From: Deltaproteobacteria bacterium
GTDB lineage: Bacteria > Desulfobacterota > Desulfobacteria > Desulfobacterales > G020354645
Reading direction: 5' to 3'
Assembly (NCBI GenBank): GCA_020354645.1
Contig: CP070652.1
Span: forward strand, 3,678,891-3,742,890
Length of the DNA stretch: 64,000 nucleotides
Below, piece by piece: positions 52,941 through 60,944 of the stretch (positions are counted from its first letter, which is position 1; every line of letters begins with the position of its first letter). The position numbers were made by a program, and so were the translations under genes. Below the pieces are notes generated by a model. It was not told where the DNA came from. It searched no databases and worked only from the letters and a program-made list of their open reading frames with translations.

Positions 52941-53603
52941 TTAGTCTTCTTCAGTGGCTTCGGGGGCCCCTTCTTCTTCGACTTCTTCTTCGACTTCGGC
53001 TTCAGCCTCTTCTTCCTCTTCTTCGACCTCTATCGCCTCAATCTTTGGACTCAGTATGGTGAGAACCGTGAAATTCACCTCAGCCGGAATTTCGATGTCC
53101 CCTTCAAGCGGTATTTCTTCTACATGGACTGAATCACCGACACCAAGATCGGTAATATCAATTTCAATTGTGTCCGGGATCTCAGCCGGCAGGCACAATA
53201 CCTCCAATTCACGCCTGACGATCTGAAGGACGCCGCCAAGCTCCACACCTTTGGATTTGCCTTTGGCGACAACCGGGATGTTCACTTTGATTTTGCGATC
53301 CATGGCGATTTCATAAAAATCAACATGCAGAAAATTCATGGAAACCGGATGGGCCTGCAATTCTTTGACCATGACTTGTTTTTTTACAGTTTTACCATCT
53401 TCGATAACCAGATTCAAAAGAACGTGGTTGAGATTGTATTTTTTTGAAATTTGTTCGAGTTCTTTGATATCAACGGATAGCAGCATGGACTCTTTGTTTG
53501 GGCCGTAAAGCACCGCAGGCATTTTATTTTCACGGCGCAACGTCCGCGCAGGTCCTTTTCCAGTAGATTCTCTAACGCTGGCTTTTAGTATGATTTGTTC
53601 CAA
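52941..53603 (-). CDS. rplY: 50S ribosomal protein L25, general stress (Ctc) form
   Basis: The 220-residue long form has an N-terminal 5S rRNA-binding domain (LKASVRESTGKGPARTLR, MPAVLYGPNKE) and the C-terminal TL5/Ctc beta domain (IEIDITDLGVGDSVHVEEI). A very acidic tail of about 35 residues is mostly Glu. I chose the TTG at 53603 because GGAGG lies six bases upstream; an upstream frame would add 19 unlikely residues. The acidic tail is longer than average but known in the family. Confidence 0.93.
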   Translation of the reverse strand: MEQIILKASVRESTGKGPARTLRRENKMPAVLYGPNKESMLLSVDIKELEQISKKYNLNHVLLNLVIEDGKTVKKQVMVKELQAHPVSMNFLHVDFYEIAMDRKIKVNIPVVAKGKSKGVELGGVLQIVRRELEVLCLPAEIPDTIEIDITDLGVGDSVHVEEIPLEGDIEIPAEVNFTVLTILSPKIEAIEVEEEEEEAEAEVEEEVEEEGAPEATEED

Positions 53604-53673
53604 GATATTTCCTCCGTGAGAGTTTTTTATATGCGATAATGGCTTTCTTGCGTCACCCAATGATAATGAATTG

Positions 53674-53922
53674 ATTAACCACGGATTGCACGGATATCAC
53701 TGATTTTTTTAATTCGAGTTTTATCCGTGGTAAAAAACCAAAAGCTGGAATTCACTGACCACTGATGACACTGATAAATACGAATGCCTTATACAATGTT
53801 TTTTATTATCCGTGAAATCCGTGTAATCCGTGGTAAAAAACAAAACCCTGGATTTTATTGACCACCGATTACACGGATGACATTGATTTTTGATTCTAGC
53901 ATTATCGGCGTTTATCGGTGGT
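53674..53922. repeat. Array of 9-bp periodic inverted repeats between rplY and prs
   Basis: Several arms are built of nonamers: CACGGATTG, CACGGATAT, CACTGATTT; then ATCCGTGAA, ATCCGTGTA, ATCCGTGGT; then CACCGATTA, CACGGATGA, CATTGATTT. The orientation alternates, so the region can form two or three hairpins. It fills the whole gap and touches the prs stop. Sequences of this ATCCGTG type are known as dispersed intergenic repeats in many bacteria. Confidence 0.7.
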
Positions 53923-53923
53923 A

Positions 53924-54874
53924 TTAAACAAATAGTGAGGTTACTGAATCACCTCGATAACTTCGAATCATCGCCTCACCAACCAGTTCCGAAATCGTGA
54001 GCACCTTAATTTTACCGCAGTTTTGAGCTTTGCTGTTTAATGGAATCGTATCCGTAACAACCACGCTTTTGAGTTCGGATTCGAGTATGCGATCAACCGC
54101 CGGACCTGAAAGCACGGGATGGGCGCATGCCGCATGAACCTCCCGGGCACCGGCTTTGACAATCGCTGTTGCCGCTTGGCTCAAGGTACCGGCCGTGTCG
54201 ACCATATCATCCAGAATGACGGCAGTTTTATCCCTCACATCACCCACCACCGCCATTGCTTTGGCTTTATTGGGTGCTGCTCTGCGTTTATCAATTATTG
54301 CCAAATCCGCATTAAGACGCTTGGCAAATGCCCTGGCTCTTTCAACGCCGCCAGCATCGGGCGATACAATGACAAGATTGTCATCAAAATTTTCCTTTAT
54401 ATATTTAATCGTTACCGCGGCTGAAAAGAGATTGTCCACCGGAATACTGAAAAATCCCTGTATCTGGCCGGCATGAAGATCCATGGTAATGACCCTGTTC
54501 GTGCCGGAGACAGTCAGCAGATCCGCAACCAGCTTGGCGCTGATGGGAACCCGGGGGGCGACCTTCTTATCCTGGCGGGCGTAACCATAGTAAGGTATTA
54601 CGGCAGTTATCCTTCTGGCCGAAGACCGTTTAAAAGCGTCTATCATCAACAGCAGTTCGACGAGATTATCGTTCACCGGTGAACATGTCGACTGGATCAC
54701 ATAAACATCCCTGGATCTGACATTTTCGTTAATTTCAATTTGGATCTCGCCGTCACTGAATGTTTTTACCTTGGCCTTGCCAAGTGACACGCCCAAGTAT
54801 TTACATATTTTTTGAGCAAGAACCGGATTTGAGTTACCTGAAAAGACCACAAAGTCTTTCATCTGATTTTCCAT
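53924..54874 (-). CDS. prs: Ribose-phosphate pyrophosphokinase
   Basis: The 316-residue protein has [19 protein letters not shown], the ATP-site region [34 protein letters not shown], and the PRPP-binding loop [13 protein letters not shown]. It makes PRPP from ribose 5-phosphate and ATP for nucleotide, His and Trp synthesis. It lies just downstream of tRNA-Gln and ispE. A start four codons later (MKDFVVFSG) is possible. Confidence 0.96.
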   Translation of the reverse strand: MENQMKDFVVFSGNSNPVLAQKICKYLGVSLGKAKVKTFSDGEIQIEINENVRSRDVYVIQSTCSPVNDNLVELLLMIDAFKRSSARRITAVIPYYGYARQDKKVAPRVPISAKLVADLLTVSGTNRVITMDLHAGQIQGFFSIPVDNLFSAAVTIKYIKENFDDNLVIVSPDAGGVERARAFAKRLNADLAIIDKRRAAPNKAKAMAVVGDVRDKTAVILDDMVDTAGTLSQAATAIVKAGAREVHAACAHPVLSGPAVDRILESELKSVVVTDTIPLNSKAQNCGKIKVLTISELVGEAMIRSYRGDSVTSLFV

Positions 54875-54952
54875 AGCACCACTCTATTGCACGTTCGATT
54901 GGACCAACAGAAGTTCATCGTTTGATACCTGTTCTGAAAAAACGTTAAAACA

Positions 54953-55027
54953 TGGCTGGGGCGGGAGGATTCGAACCTCCGAATGCAGGAACCAAAATCC
55001 TGTGTCTTACCACTTGACGACGCCCCA
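54953..55027 (-). tRNA. tRNA-Gln (anticodon TTG)
   Basis: The minus strand folds into a complete cloverleaf of 75 bases. The acceptor TGGGGCG pairs with CGCCCCA, the anticodon stem CAGGA pairs with TCCTG around loop TTTTGGT, the T arm contains GGTTCGAATCC, and the 3' CCA is encoded. The anticodon TTG reads glutamine codons CAA and CAG. It lies between ispE and prs. Confidence 0.95.
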
Positions 55028-55087
55028 ACTTAAAAAAAACAGGTTTCACGGATGTCGTAAAGCAATTCTGCATCTAAGCTTGAGACT

Positions 55088-55966
55088 TCAGGTAATCATT
55101 ACCCTGTCTTCAAAGATAATATTGGTTAAAAAAAAGCGCCAATTTCGATGTTGCTTCAGCGCCTCGCGGGCGTTTTGTGCCTGCCGAATATCAGAAAACA
55201 GGCCGAATACCGTCGGCCCGCTCCCCGACATCAACGCTCCTGTTGCCCCATGACGAATCAGTGCATCCTTCACCAATGCAATTTCAGGATATCTTTTTAC
55301 GGTTACGGTCTCCAGGTCATTGCATAAATGATTGGTCGGTTTAAAAGTATTATTCTGTAAAACTTCCTTTTTAAGTTTTTTTTTGCAATTTGTCAATCCC
55401 AAATCAAGGTTTTTATAGACCTCTGCGGTTGAGACCTCGAAACCGGGATGCACCAATAAAATATGATAGGGCTGCAGTCCGGAATAAATTTCAAGCCGCT
55501 CCCCGATGCCGGTAGCAATCGCCGGATGACGAAATATAAAAAAAGGAACATCGGCTCCAATCGACTGCCCCATGGTCAGAAGCTGGGTTTTGGAAAAGGG
55601 TTGGCCGTAATAACAGTTCAAACCCAAAACGACAGCAGCCGCATTGCTGCTTCCGCCACCAAGGCCGGCTGCTGCCGGTATGCGCTTGTCAATATGAATG
55701 GCGACATGATCAGGCCGCATTTTGTGATGCATCCATAACTGAGTGAAGAAACATTCTGCGGCACGATATGCCAAATTTGTTTTGTCTTTAGGAATTTTAG
55801 CGTCGCGGCACGTTATGACAGTTTCAGGAACCCCGAATTCAAGGGTAACTGTATCATGGAGCCCAATACAGCACATCAGGGTAACCAGATTATGATACCC
55901 GTCTTTTCTTTTTCCAGCAACGTGCAAAAATAGATTTATTTTCGCCGGAGCGTAAATCTTCATCAT
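55088..55966 (-). CDS. ispE: 4-diphosphocytidyl-2-C-methyl-D-erythritol kinase
   Basis: The 292-residue GHMP kinase has APAKINLFLHVAGKRKDGYHNL at the N-terminus, the phosphate-binding loop PAAAGLGGGSSNAAAVVLG near residue 92, and the C-terminal GALMSGSGPTVFGLF. It phosphorylates CDP-methylerythritol in the non-mevalonate isoprenoid pathway. The order ispE - tRNA-Gln - prs is common in related bacteria. Confidence 0.95.
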   Translation of the reverse strand: MMKIYAPAKINLFLHVAGKRKDGYHNLVTLMCCIGLHDTVTLEFGVPETVITCRDAKIPKDKTNLAYRAAECFFTQLWMHHKMRPDHVAIHIDKRIPAAAGLGGGSSNAAAVVLGLNCYYGQPFSKTQLLTMGQSIGADVPFFIFRHPAIATGIGERLEIYSGLQPYHILLVHPGFEVSTAEVYKNLDLGLTNCKKKLKKEVLQNNTFKPTNHLCNDLETVTVKRYPEIALVKDALIRHGATGALMSGSGPTVFGLFSDIRQAQNAREALKQHRNWRFFLTNIIFEDRVMIT

Positions 55967-56004
55967 CGTATGAACAGCGGTATTGCAGCAAGGATGCTCG
56001 TTTA

Positions 56005-56430
56005 TTAGCCTCTCTCCTTAACATAGGCTATCCTCAAATCATAGAGGATATTCTTAAGGATGTTGGCTTCATCCTCGCTTAGGTTGCCCTGGGTTTTTTC
56101 CTCCATCATGCTTAATATATCAATGGTCTGCTTGGCCATGGGCAAATTTTTTACTTTTTTTCCAGAGGCAGGATCGTCAATGGCACCCAGGTGAACCAGG
56201 GCAGATGCGTTTAAAGAAAAGATAAAGGTTGAAAAATTAATCTTCGGTAACGGAGTTTCCGGCTCACTTTCTTCAGCATGGTCGGCTTCCGCGGATGCCT
56301 GGGCAGTAGATTGCTCTACGGCCTCTTCATCCGGGGTCTCTTTCTTTTCTTTCTCCTCTTTTTGATCCCGATTTTCGTCGGCAAAGATCCTGCGATCTTT
56401 TATTATAAAATCTTTTTTTTCTTCGGACAT
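56005..56430 (-). CDS. DUF1844 domain protein
   Basis: The 141-residue protein has an acidic, Glu-rich first half (about residues 20-60) of low complexity and a C-terminal helical DUF1844 domain: INFSTFIFSLNASALVHLG, NLPMAKQTIDILSMMEEKTQ and ANILKNILYDLRIAYV. Function is unknown. AGGAGGT precedes the ATG. The gene is 38 bases upstream of ispE and probably shares its transcript. Confidence 0.88.
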   Translation of the reverse strand: MSEEKKDFIIKDRRIFADENRDQKEEKEKKETPDEEAVEQSTAQASAEADHAEESEPETPLPKINFSTFIFSLNASALVHLGAIDDPASGKKVKNLPMAKQTIDILSMMEEKTQGNLSEDEANILKNILYDLRIAYVKERG

Positions 56431-56623
56431 GTCTGACCTCCTGTAAAACTTAATTGGAACTCATCGTTCAGGGTGGCCGTATTATGGGGCAATTAACTTA
56501 CAGATTCAACTAAAATTTTTCAGCAAGCGCAATTCAGCATGACGGGATCTTCGGCAGCAAAGCAAAGATTTTTTGAAACCGGTTGCATCGAAACAAGGTA
56601 CCGATTAGACCAGACGGATGCAT

Positions 56624-57457
56624 TTATTCCGCGACTTTAGCTTTTCTGAATTGAATATAGCCGTCTCGGATGGCCTCATAAGGTTCAATAGCTGCTTCTT
56701 TAATGGCCTCGTATTCTCCAATTCGAAAAGAAGTCTCATTCAGTCTGTCATAAAACCAGATTCCAACGGCAAGACTGATAGGATCGACATAGGAAATCGG
56801 ATTTAAAAAGCGATCTCCCACCAATCCGACTGAATCTCGCAAGGTAGATGGCCCAATGACGGGCCATACGATGTAGAAACCATTACCAATCCCGTAAGCA
56901 CCAAAGGTCTGACCAAAATCTTCATCACTTAATGGGATTTTAAGTTTTTTCTGAGCCGGCTCGCCGAAACCGAGGACCCCCCAAGTGCTGTTGAATATGA
57001 AACTGGCAAACTCGTGTCCGGCAGCTGTGCTCCTGCCCTGTAGAAGGGAATTGGTGAAACGGATAGGAGTGAAAATGTTGCGGAAAAAGTTTTTTACACC
57101 GGTGCGAATAACCCCTGGAAAGATGAATGTATATCCTCGGGCAAGCGGTTTCAAAAACCAGAAGTATAATTTATCATTAACATGGAACATCAACCGATTC
57201 CAAGGTGCAAGCGGATCAGCCACCTGGATCGATTTGCCTTTATATTCTTCTTCAAATTCATCAAACACATCATCCTTTTCGCCAAGCTCCGGCGAAACCT
57301 TTTCAGGTGAAGATGATTTTTGTATTGGCGAAACCGATGAAACATTTTTTAATTCCACCGGACCGGTTTGATCCTTGACGGTTCTGTGAGCACATCCGGA
57401 AAAGAATAACATTACAAGTACGGATACGTAAAACAAAATCAGCGGTCGGCCTATCAT
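56624..57457 (-). CDS. mlaA: MlaA-family outer-membrane lipoprotein
   Basis: The likely start is the ATG at 57457, giving 277 residues with a lipoprotein signal ending LFFSGC (lipobox, Cys22). A TTG further upstream would put 21 charged residues before the signal. The MlaA/VacJ domain shows DPLAPWNRLMFHVNDKLYFW, RGYTFIFPGVIRTGVKNFF, and GFYIVWPVIGPSTLRDSVGLV. It removes phospholipid from the outer leaflet of the outer membrane. It is third in an operon with mlaC and an RND-type transporter. Confidence 0.92.
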   Translation of the reverse strand: MIGRPLILFYVSVLVMLFFSGCAHRTVKDQTGPVELKNVSSVSPIQKSSSPEKVSPELGEKDDVFDEFEEEYKGKSIQVADPLAPWNRLMFHVNDKLYFWFLKPLARGYTFIFPGVIRTGVKNFFRNIFTPIRFTNSLLQGRSTAAGHEFASFIFNSTWGVLGFGEPAQKKLKIPLSDEDFGQTFGAYGIGNGFYIVWPVIGPSTLRDSVGLVGDRFLNPISYVDPISLAVGIWFYDRLNETSFRIGEYEAIKEAAIEPYEAIRDGYIQFRKAKVAE

Positions 57458-57533
57458 GAACCCGGTCCTATTCTTTCTTATAAATTTGGCAAACTTCTCA
57501 TCGTCGGTGACATCCTCCAAATCAAATCTGATT

Positions 57534-60044
57534 CTATTTGGCCTCGGGCCCCAACGGTTTAATAAAAATCAACAGCTCCGGCAACAACGTCAAAGCAGCA
57601 ACGAGGGCGATTAACATTGCCAATCCCGTCAGCAGGCCGAAATATATGCTGGGAATAAAATTGGATAGCGTCAGAATTGAAAACCCAATGATGATGGTCA
57701 GGGATGTAAAATAGAGCGCATTGCCGATACTCCCGTGGCAGCGATGCATGGCTTGAAGATAGTTCCGATCGACCTCGAACTCCTGTTTGAACCGGTGAAT
57801 ATAGTGAATTGAGTTATCCACGGCAATCCCGATACTGATGGCGGCAATGGTGATGGTCATCATGTCGAGGGGAATATCGAGCCAGCCCATGACGCCCAAG
57901 ACGACAGCGATGGATAATAGGTTTGGGAAAAGTGCAATTAACGCAATTTTGATGGATCTAAACAGGATTAAAAACATACCCATCAGCGCCAGTGATGTGA
58001 TCCCCAGGGTCAGAATTTGTGAGTTGAAGAGACTTTGCAGCATATTGTTATACAAGACCAGCAAACCGGTTAGATGGACATTGTCCTTTTTTAACCCCGG
58101 TTGACTGCTTAAATCGTGCCGGATTTTGTTCAATAACGCGTTGCGGTTTAAGGTTTTTTCTGAATCCCTGACACGGACGGAAAAACGAATCTGATTGTTT
58201 TCCACGGATACATATGGTTTCAGTATCATGTTCTTAAATTCGTCAGGTATTTCACTATACAGTAAGGCCAGCATAAAATTATCCAGCGGCTTGCCGTTGT
58301 TTATTTTTTCAGCAATTTTAAGCAGGCTTGCCAGCGACAGAACCTTGCCGGTTTCGATCAGATTTTCCAGATAATCATGAATTTTTGTAACCTGGGCCAT
58401 CTTGTCGATCGTAAACCAGTATTTGGCATCGTCTTTGACCTGATCGAATTCATCAAACTCGGCAAATTCATCGTTTCTTTTATCGGCCGGTTCAGATGCA
58501 GGATGGGCAGAGGCTGTTTCGGATTCGCCGAGGTCAATGACGACATCCAGGGGTGTGGTGCCGCCCAGATGTTGATCAATGACCTTCATACCCTTGTAAA
58601 TCTCGGTGTTATCTTTAAAGTAATCGATAAAGCTGTTCTCGACTTCCAGCCTTGAGATGCCGATCACACTGGCTACAAATGTCAAGCAACTTATAATCAG
58701 AATCATCAGGCCGTGGCCCTCTGTGAACCTGGCCAGCACGGCGGTCAGTGAAAAGAATGCTTTCCGTCTGTCCGGTGGGAGTCCCTTTCTCAACTGCAAT
58801 AGTCCGGTCGGAAAAATCAAAAATGTCACGATTAATGAGACTACAATGCCGCCAATCATCATCCAGCCAAAATTGATGACGGGCAATATATCGCAGAGCA
58901 CCAGCGAGCCAAATCCGGCTATGGTCGTTAGAGCGGCGTACAGGCAGGGTTTAAATTTTAAACGGACCGTATCGAGAATGAGCTTGCGTTGCTCGGTTTC
59001 CGGGCGGTTGCAATGGAGCTCGCGATAGCGCACCACCAGATGGATTGCTATTGCCATGGTGATGATCAGCTGCAAGGATATAAAGTTAGACGAAATCACC
59101 GTGACCTCCCAGCCAAACAGCCCGAGCAACCCGATCATGGAAATTGCTGAAAGCGCACAGCAGAGCATGGGCAATAAAATCCAACGTAATTTCTTGAAAA
59201 TAATGGTTAGGGTTACAATCAGAAAAAACAATACCCCGAGACCGAAGATCTTTAAATCGCTTTTAATGTAACTGATCAGATCATCTGCAATCATACTGAT
59301 GCCGCCCAGGAAAAGTTCGGCGTCCTGGCGGTATTTGTCCATCACCGCTCGGATTTCAGCAATTAAACGATGCCTGTCTCTTCTCATCTTGTCCCGGTGT
59401 TTTTGAAATTGCCGGGACACATCTTTGTATTCAGCAGACTCGGAGGCCGTCAGCCTGCCGGCAGCCTGCTTTGCCCTGAAATGGTTGCGGCGGGACAGTA
59501 AATTTCGATAGACATTTTCGATGGGCAAGTTGATCTGAAGGGCAGTAGTTCTGAGATCCGAACTAATGAGCAGGTTTTGGTAAAGCGGGCTGCTTCTGAG
59601 TTCAATTCCGGCTAGATTTTTGTCAACACTTTCTGATTCAAGCGTCCGTTTAGCACCGGCCAATTCCTTTATTGGAACCGGGGGGCTTTCCAGCAGCGGG
59701 ACATCCAAAATGGAAACGACTGAGGTTACTCCTTCAATTTGCCTTAGCTCGTCCCGCAGTCGGGCCAGTGTTTTCAGAGTCTTCTCTGAAAACAAATCAT
59801 CTTTGGGGGCATAGGTCAGAAATAAATACTCATTTTGACCGTAGCGTGAATTGATCAGGCGCGAGTAGCGCAAGTCTTCGTCATTTTCGAGGATCAGCGT
59901 CTCTGCCGACGCATCGAGTTTAAAATCCTTGGTCTTATAGGCAAGAAATGAAACTACCACCAACAGGCAGATAATGACTCTTTTGGGGTGTTCAAGAATC
60001 AACAGGTCAAAATAACGTATCAACCGAGAATGTAGTTCTGTCAT
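57534..60044 (-). CDS. RND/MMPL-family transporter
   Basis: The 836-residue protein has two repeats of one N-terminal span, a large periplasmic loop and five spans: first span near VIICLLVVVSFLAY, first bundle from about residue 255, second from about 680. Motifs include ITMAIAIHLVVRYRELH and ITIAAISIGIAVDNSIHYIHRF, the latter carrying the Asp of the proton relay. The layout is that of the HpnN/MMPL lipid-exporter type rather than tripartite drug pumps. It overlaps mlaC by four bases and is followed by mlaA, pointing to lipid transport between membranes. Confidence 0.9.
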   Translation of the reverse strand: MTELHSRLIRYFDLLILEHPKRVIICLLVVVSFLAYKTKDFKLDASAETLILENDEDLRYSRLINSRYGQNEYLFLTYAPKDDLFSEKTLKTLARLRDELRQIEGVTSVVSILDVPLLESPPVPIKELAGAKRTLESESVDKNLAGIELRSSPLYQNLLISSDLRTTALQINLPIENVYRNLLSRRNHFRAKQAAGRLTASESAEYKDVSRQFQKHRDKMRRDRHRLIAEIRAVMDKYRQDAELFLGGISMIADDLISYIKSDLKIFGLGVLFFLIVTLTIIFKKLRWILLPMLCCALSAISMIGLLGLFGWEVTVISSNFISLQLIITMAIAIHLVVRYRELHCNRPETEQRKLILDTVRLKFKPCLYAALTTIAGFGSLVLCDILPVINFGWMMIGGIVVSLIVTFLIFPTGLLQLRKGLPPDRRKAFFSLTAVLARFTEGHGLMILIISCLTFVASVIGISRLEVENSFIDYFKDNTEIYKGMKVIDQHLGGTTPLDVVIDLGESETASAHPASEPADKRNDEFAEFDEFDQVKDDAKYWFTIDKMAQVTKIHDYLENLIETGKVLSLASLLKIAEKINNGKPLDNFMLALLYSEIPDEFKNMILKPYVSVENNQIRFSVRVRDSEKTLNRNALLNKIRHDLSSQPGLKKDNVHLTGLLVLYNNMLQSLFNSQILTLGITSLALMGMFLILFRSIKIALIALFPNLLSIAVVLGVMGWLDIPLDMMTITIAAISIGIAVDNSIHYIHRFKQEFEVDRNYLQAMHRCHGSIGNALYFTSLTIIIGFSILTLSNFIPSIYFGLLTGLAMLIALVAALTLLPELLIFIKPLGPEAK

Positions 60045-60658
60045 ATTGATTGCTTTGGGTCAGTGGCAAGTGTCGAATCGGTTATTTCGCGGTTTTCCAG
60101 CTTGATGAGAAGGTCATCAATGGTACCTTTGCGCAGGACATGGTCGAATTGCGACCGGTAGGTTACAATGAGACTGACACCCTCAACTTCGATATCATAG
60201 ATCTTCCAGCCGTTTTTTGATTTGTAAAACTTGTATAACATGGAAAATTTGGTGTCTTTGGAGATCACTTCGGTTGGAATGTGGACTTTGTTGTTAACCT
60301 TAACAGACGACTTAAAAATGATTTTTTCGTCTGTATATTGGTTCATTTTGTCGAGATAGAAGTCCTTTAAGAGTTTGACAAAGAGATCCGTAAATTTTTT
60401 TTTCTTTTCTTCAGGTATATCCGGCCAATGCTTTTTACCCAGGGTAAGTTTGGCCATCAGCGAAAAATCAAAAATCGGCGTGACAATTTCGCTGACTTCT
60501 TTTTTCTTTGCCTGCTGTTCAAGGTCCTTGTTTGCCAGCACGGACATGACAGCCTCAATCTTGCTTTTCAATAATTCTTCAGCTGTATATTGATCATCCG
60601 CCAGGACTGAAACGGTTGAAATTAACGTAAACAACATCAAATACCCGAAGCTCTTCAT
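60041..60658 (-). CDS. mlaC: MlaC/Ttg2D-family periplasmic phospholipid-binding protein
   Basis: The 205-residue protein has a signal peptide (MKSFGYLMLFTLISTVSVLA, cleaved near residue 20) and the MlaC domain: VSEIVTPIFDFSLMAKLTLGK, FTDLFVKLLKDFYLDKM and GWKIYDIEVEGVSLIVTYRSQF. It would shuttle phospholipid in the periplasm between MlaA and an inner-membrane partner. Here that partner is the adjacent RND protein; no mlaFED genes are in the window. Confidence 0.92.
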   Translation of the reverse strand: MKSFGYLMLFTLISTVSVLADDQYTAEELLKSKIEAVMSVLANKDLEQQAKKKEVSEIVTPIFDFSLMAKLTLGKKHWPDIPEEKKKKFTDLFVKLLKDFYLDKMNQYTDEKIIFKSSVKVNNKVHIPTEVISKDTKFSMLYKFYKSKNGWKIYDIEVEGVSLIVTYRSQFDHVLRKGTIDDLLIKLENREITDSTLATDPKQSI

Positions 60659-60870
60659 TTACTTTTCCCTAACGTCTTGTAAGTTGATGGTGCAGACAAT
60701 TCCTGATATATAATGCTTTTGACTGACAATGGCAAATGTGATCATTGAAAAATATCGTAAAAGTATAGTCAAACGATACTAAAGGTGTCAATAAATTAAG
60801 GCCTTTTAAAAATAGGTCAACCGGCAAGAGGCGGGTTTCCGGGCGACTGCCGCTGCCGGGTGTAAATAAT

Positions 60871-60938
60871 TCAGGGGGCGGGGCAATATTTTCATGCCCT
60901 GCAAACCCACTGAAACCAGTTGGTGCCTCTGGTCTTGA
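60871..60938. repeat. Copy of the GCGGGGCAAT intergenic repeat family
   Basis: The core TCAGGGGGCGGGGCAAT, then ATGCCCTGCAA, and GTGCCTCTGG match the copy at 12555-12610. Its right end lies only seven bases before the ABC-F start codon, and the TTGAGGTC that would serve as ribosome-binding site borders the repeat. The rest of the roughly 286-base divergent gap shows nothing I can call. Confidence 0.5.
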
Positions 60939-60944
60939 GGTCTT

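Noticed and set aside
53674-53922. Possible CRISPR array
   Set aside because: Units are 9 bases, degenerate, alternate in orientation and have no constant repeat with unique spacers; no cas genes are near.
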